This document shows positions 62,817 through 64,000 of a stretch of 64,000 bases of DNA, piece by piece. Numbering within the stretch: position 1 is the stretch's first letter; every line of letters starts with the position of its first letter. The notes under the pieces are model-generated. The model ran no database searches, was not told where the DNA came from, and saw nothing but the letters and a program-made list of their open reading frames with translations. This stretch comes from Sphingomonadales bacterium (GTDB lineage Bacteria > Bacteroidota > Bacteroidia > UBA7662). The DNA lies in NCBI GenBank assembly GCA_016872215.1, contig VHAX01000008.1:19529-83528 (forward strand). Reading direction: 5' to 3'. The translations under genes were made by a program, and so were the position numbers.

Positions 62817-63728
62817 TTAATTATGAATGTCATTCTTTGATTTCAGATTAACACACAATCCTAAGGTAATTGTATGTATTAGATTTGGATTAATCGTATA
62901 AGTCCAGTTGTCTGTAGGTGCATGGTCTGAATATTTGGTACTACCAAAAACATATTTACTTTCTCCCATGTACATAGTACGAGCGTCAATTTTCAGTGCA
63001 ATATTCTTTACCAATTGAACTTTTGTGCCGAGACGGAATTGACTGAACATGAGACTATTTGAAGCGTTCGATTGGCTGTTAAAATGATTCACGATACCGC
63101 CACCGTTATCCTTTGTTGTTTCGTATCCCGGATCTGCCGGAGCAGGACTTGATTGTAAACTTTTAGCTTCTTTTAATGTAACGGCAGAGAAACCAATCCC
63201 TAATCCGCAATTTACTGAAAATTTGGTCGAAAAATCATAAGACAAAACAAGGTTAGCTGCGGCATTCCAACTGTTCATTGTCATGGTATTTTCGAATTTA
63301 TGATGCCCTGCACCATAATGTTCTTCTACAAGGTGATGAACAGAATCCCCATTTAGACCACGCAAAATTGTAACTTCTTCAGTATTCGGATTTGACAATT
63401 TGCTTTTGTGCGAAGCACTGTTATGAAATATATCTGTTTCGAAACCAAAATTCAATTTGCGTCCACTTTTATTCCACATATTTCCATAGGTAAACCCATA
63501 AGTATAACCCACAGTGCTTTTGCTTTCGCCTTTAACTTTGACGTGAAGGTCAAAGTCAGTGTCAAACTCATTATTTATTCCTCGCTTATGCGCAGTTCCG
63601 GTTTGTTCGGTATTACCGACTCCTTGTAGAGTTATTCCTCCAAAAGGGGTAATATAAGTTTGTGCTGAAAGTGAGAATGGCATTAAAACAAAAGCCATTT
63701 TGATAAAAGAACTCATCATTTTTTTCAT
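62817..63728 (-). CDS. Outer-membrane beta-barrel protein
   Basis: The 303-residue product has a signal peptide (MAFVLMPFSLSAQTY) and alternating strands typical of an outer-membrane barrel: TYITPFGGITLQGVG at the start, LNFGFETDIFHNSA, NAAANLVLSYDFSTKFSVNCG, RLGTKVQLVKNIALKIDART, and a last strand LIHTITLGLCVNL. No known family signature was seen. It has an AT-rich coding sequence unlike the genes to its left, and it lies between two attC-like elements. Its function is unknown. Confidence 0.75.
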   Translation of the reverse strand: MKKMMSSFIKMAFVLMPFSLSAQTYITPFGGITLQGVGNTEQTGTAHKRGINNEFDTDFDLHVKVKGESKSTVGYTYGFTYGNMWNKSGRKLNFGFETDIFHNSASHKSKLSNPNTEEVTILRGLNGDSVHHLVEEHYGAGHHKFENTMTMNSWNAAANLVLSYDFSTKFSVNCGLGIGFSAVTLKEAKSLQSSPAPADPGYETTKDNGGGIVNHFNSQSNASNSLMFSQFRLGTKVQLVKNIALKIDARTMYMGESKYVFGSTKYSDHAPTDNWTYTINPNLIHTITLGLCVNLKSKNDIHN

Positions 63729-64000
63729 TTTATTATAATATTATTGTTATTGCCACAAGTTTAAAGGTCGTGGCAGACACCTATTAAATTTATGTTTTTT
63801 ATGTTTCTGTTGTCATTTACCAATGAACGCTAACGGTTTGCGTGTATGTGCAGTAGCGGATTAGAAGCACTTTCCTGTCCGTTTAGAATAAAGTTTCCTA
63901 GAAGCACAGACCTTCGATGTACCACTGCACCCGCTATTGCCACATACACGCTGTTATAAGCTTTTTGATATTTACAACTTCATTCTATTATTTATTTTCT
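63729..64000. other. Right-end intergenic DNA with attC-like element
   Basis: No gene is seen. It holds the upstream region of the barrel gene and the second attC-like element, then 44 bp of AT-rich DNA up to the window edge, where a further cassette may begin. Confidence 0.45.
63828..63956 (+). repeat. attC-like inverted-repeat element, copy 2
   Basis: The element runs from CGCTAAC to GTTA. A 20-nt arm (63840-63859) pairs with the 21-nt 63931-63951 at 19 of 20 positions with one unpaired base. The left end TAACGGTTTGC and block GCGGATTAGAAGCAC match copy 1. The left CGCTAAC is the exact reverse complement of the right GTTAGCG of copy 1. Confidence 0.72.

Larger units (their letters stand above)
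62703..63956. mobile_element. Putative integron-like gene cassette with one outer-membrane protein gene
   Basis: Two homologous, direct-oriented attC-like elements (62580-62709 and 63828-63956) bracket exactly one gene, on the minus strand. If they act as attC sites, the cassette is the DNA between their GTT core sites. No integrase gene is in the window. The gene points against the element orientation, which is less common in integrons. AT-rich composition differs from the rest of the window and fits acquisition. Confidence 0.4.

Overview
The window comes from a member of the Bacteroidota, probably an aerobic environmental lineage outside the genus Bacteroides. Evidence: type IX secretion (T9SS) sorting domains of both kinds (a C-terminal 'YPNP' type and a gliding-motility/CHU_C type), several Fibrobacter-succinogenes-major-domain (FISUMP) lipoproteins, the Bacteroidota order M23-like/bactofilin/atpZ/atp genes with the beta and epsilon ATP synthase genes absent, an aa3-type oxidase operon with DUF420 and DUF983 genes, a GlsA/GlsB-like acyltransferase pair, and repeated TAnnTTTG promoter boxes close to start codons. 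No rRNA, tRNA, CRISPR array or insertion sequence was seen.

Layout. (1) 1-4.2 kb, minus strand: a cobalamin riboswitch leads a BtuB-like TonB receptor and a BtuG-like beta-propeller lipoprotein, then a redoxin gene cut by the window edge. (2) 4.4-8.85 kb, plus: a FISUMP lipoprotein, a GH13 amylase, an esterase and a broken crcB fluoride channel gene. (3) 8.9-22.8 kb, minus: a CotH/lamin-tail T9SS protein, then a six-gene N-glycan breakdown operon: sugar permease, GH20 hexosaminidase, glycosylasparaginase, CutC, GH2 mannosidase, GH92 mannosidase. (4) 22.9-27.4 kb: two convergent secreted T9SS proteins, one lectin-like, one with a lysyl-oxidase-like domain, with a shared terminator. (5) 27.5-34.6 kb, plus: a degenerate M23 protein, a bactofilin, then atpZ, a 4-TM protein and atpB-E-F-H-A-G. 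(6) 34.9-46.5 kb, plus: a metzincin protease, then cytochrome oxidase: coxB with an N-terminal cytochrome c, coxA, ctaA, ctaB, two subunit III genes, subunit IV, a cysteine-less Sco-like protein, DUF420, a CPMC membrane protein and DUF983. (7) 46.5-58 kb: acyltransferases, cold shock protein, peroxiredoxin, Tgt, glycosyltransferase, RsmG, MntR-like regulator, thioesterase, M1 peptidase, MazG, PAP2 phosphatase. (8) 58-62.2 kb, plus: three FISUMP genes. (9) 62.2-64 kb: an AT-rich tail in which two homologous, structure-conserved inverted-repeat elements resembling integron attC sites bracket a single outer-membrane protein gene.

How the genes work together: the riboswitch operon takes up B12 under B12 repression. 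The glycan operon encodes periplasmic enzymes that would strip mannose, release GlcNAc, cleave the GlcNAc-Asn bond and import the sugar. The ATP synthase and oxidase blocks supply aerobic energy conservation. The most unusual signals are the attC-like cassette at the right end, the Sco-like protein without copper-binding cysteines, the cytochrome c-CoxB fusion, the zinc-less M23 and Tgt proteins, the crcB pseudogene, and two short decayed duplications of gene ends inside the glycan operon.
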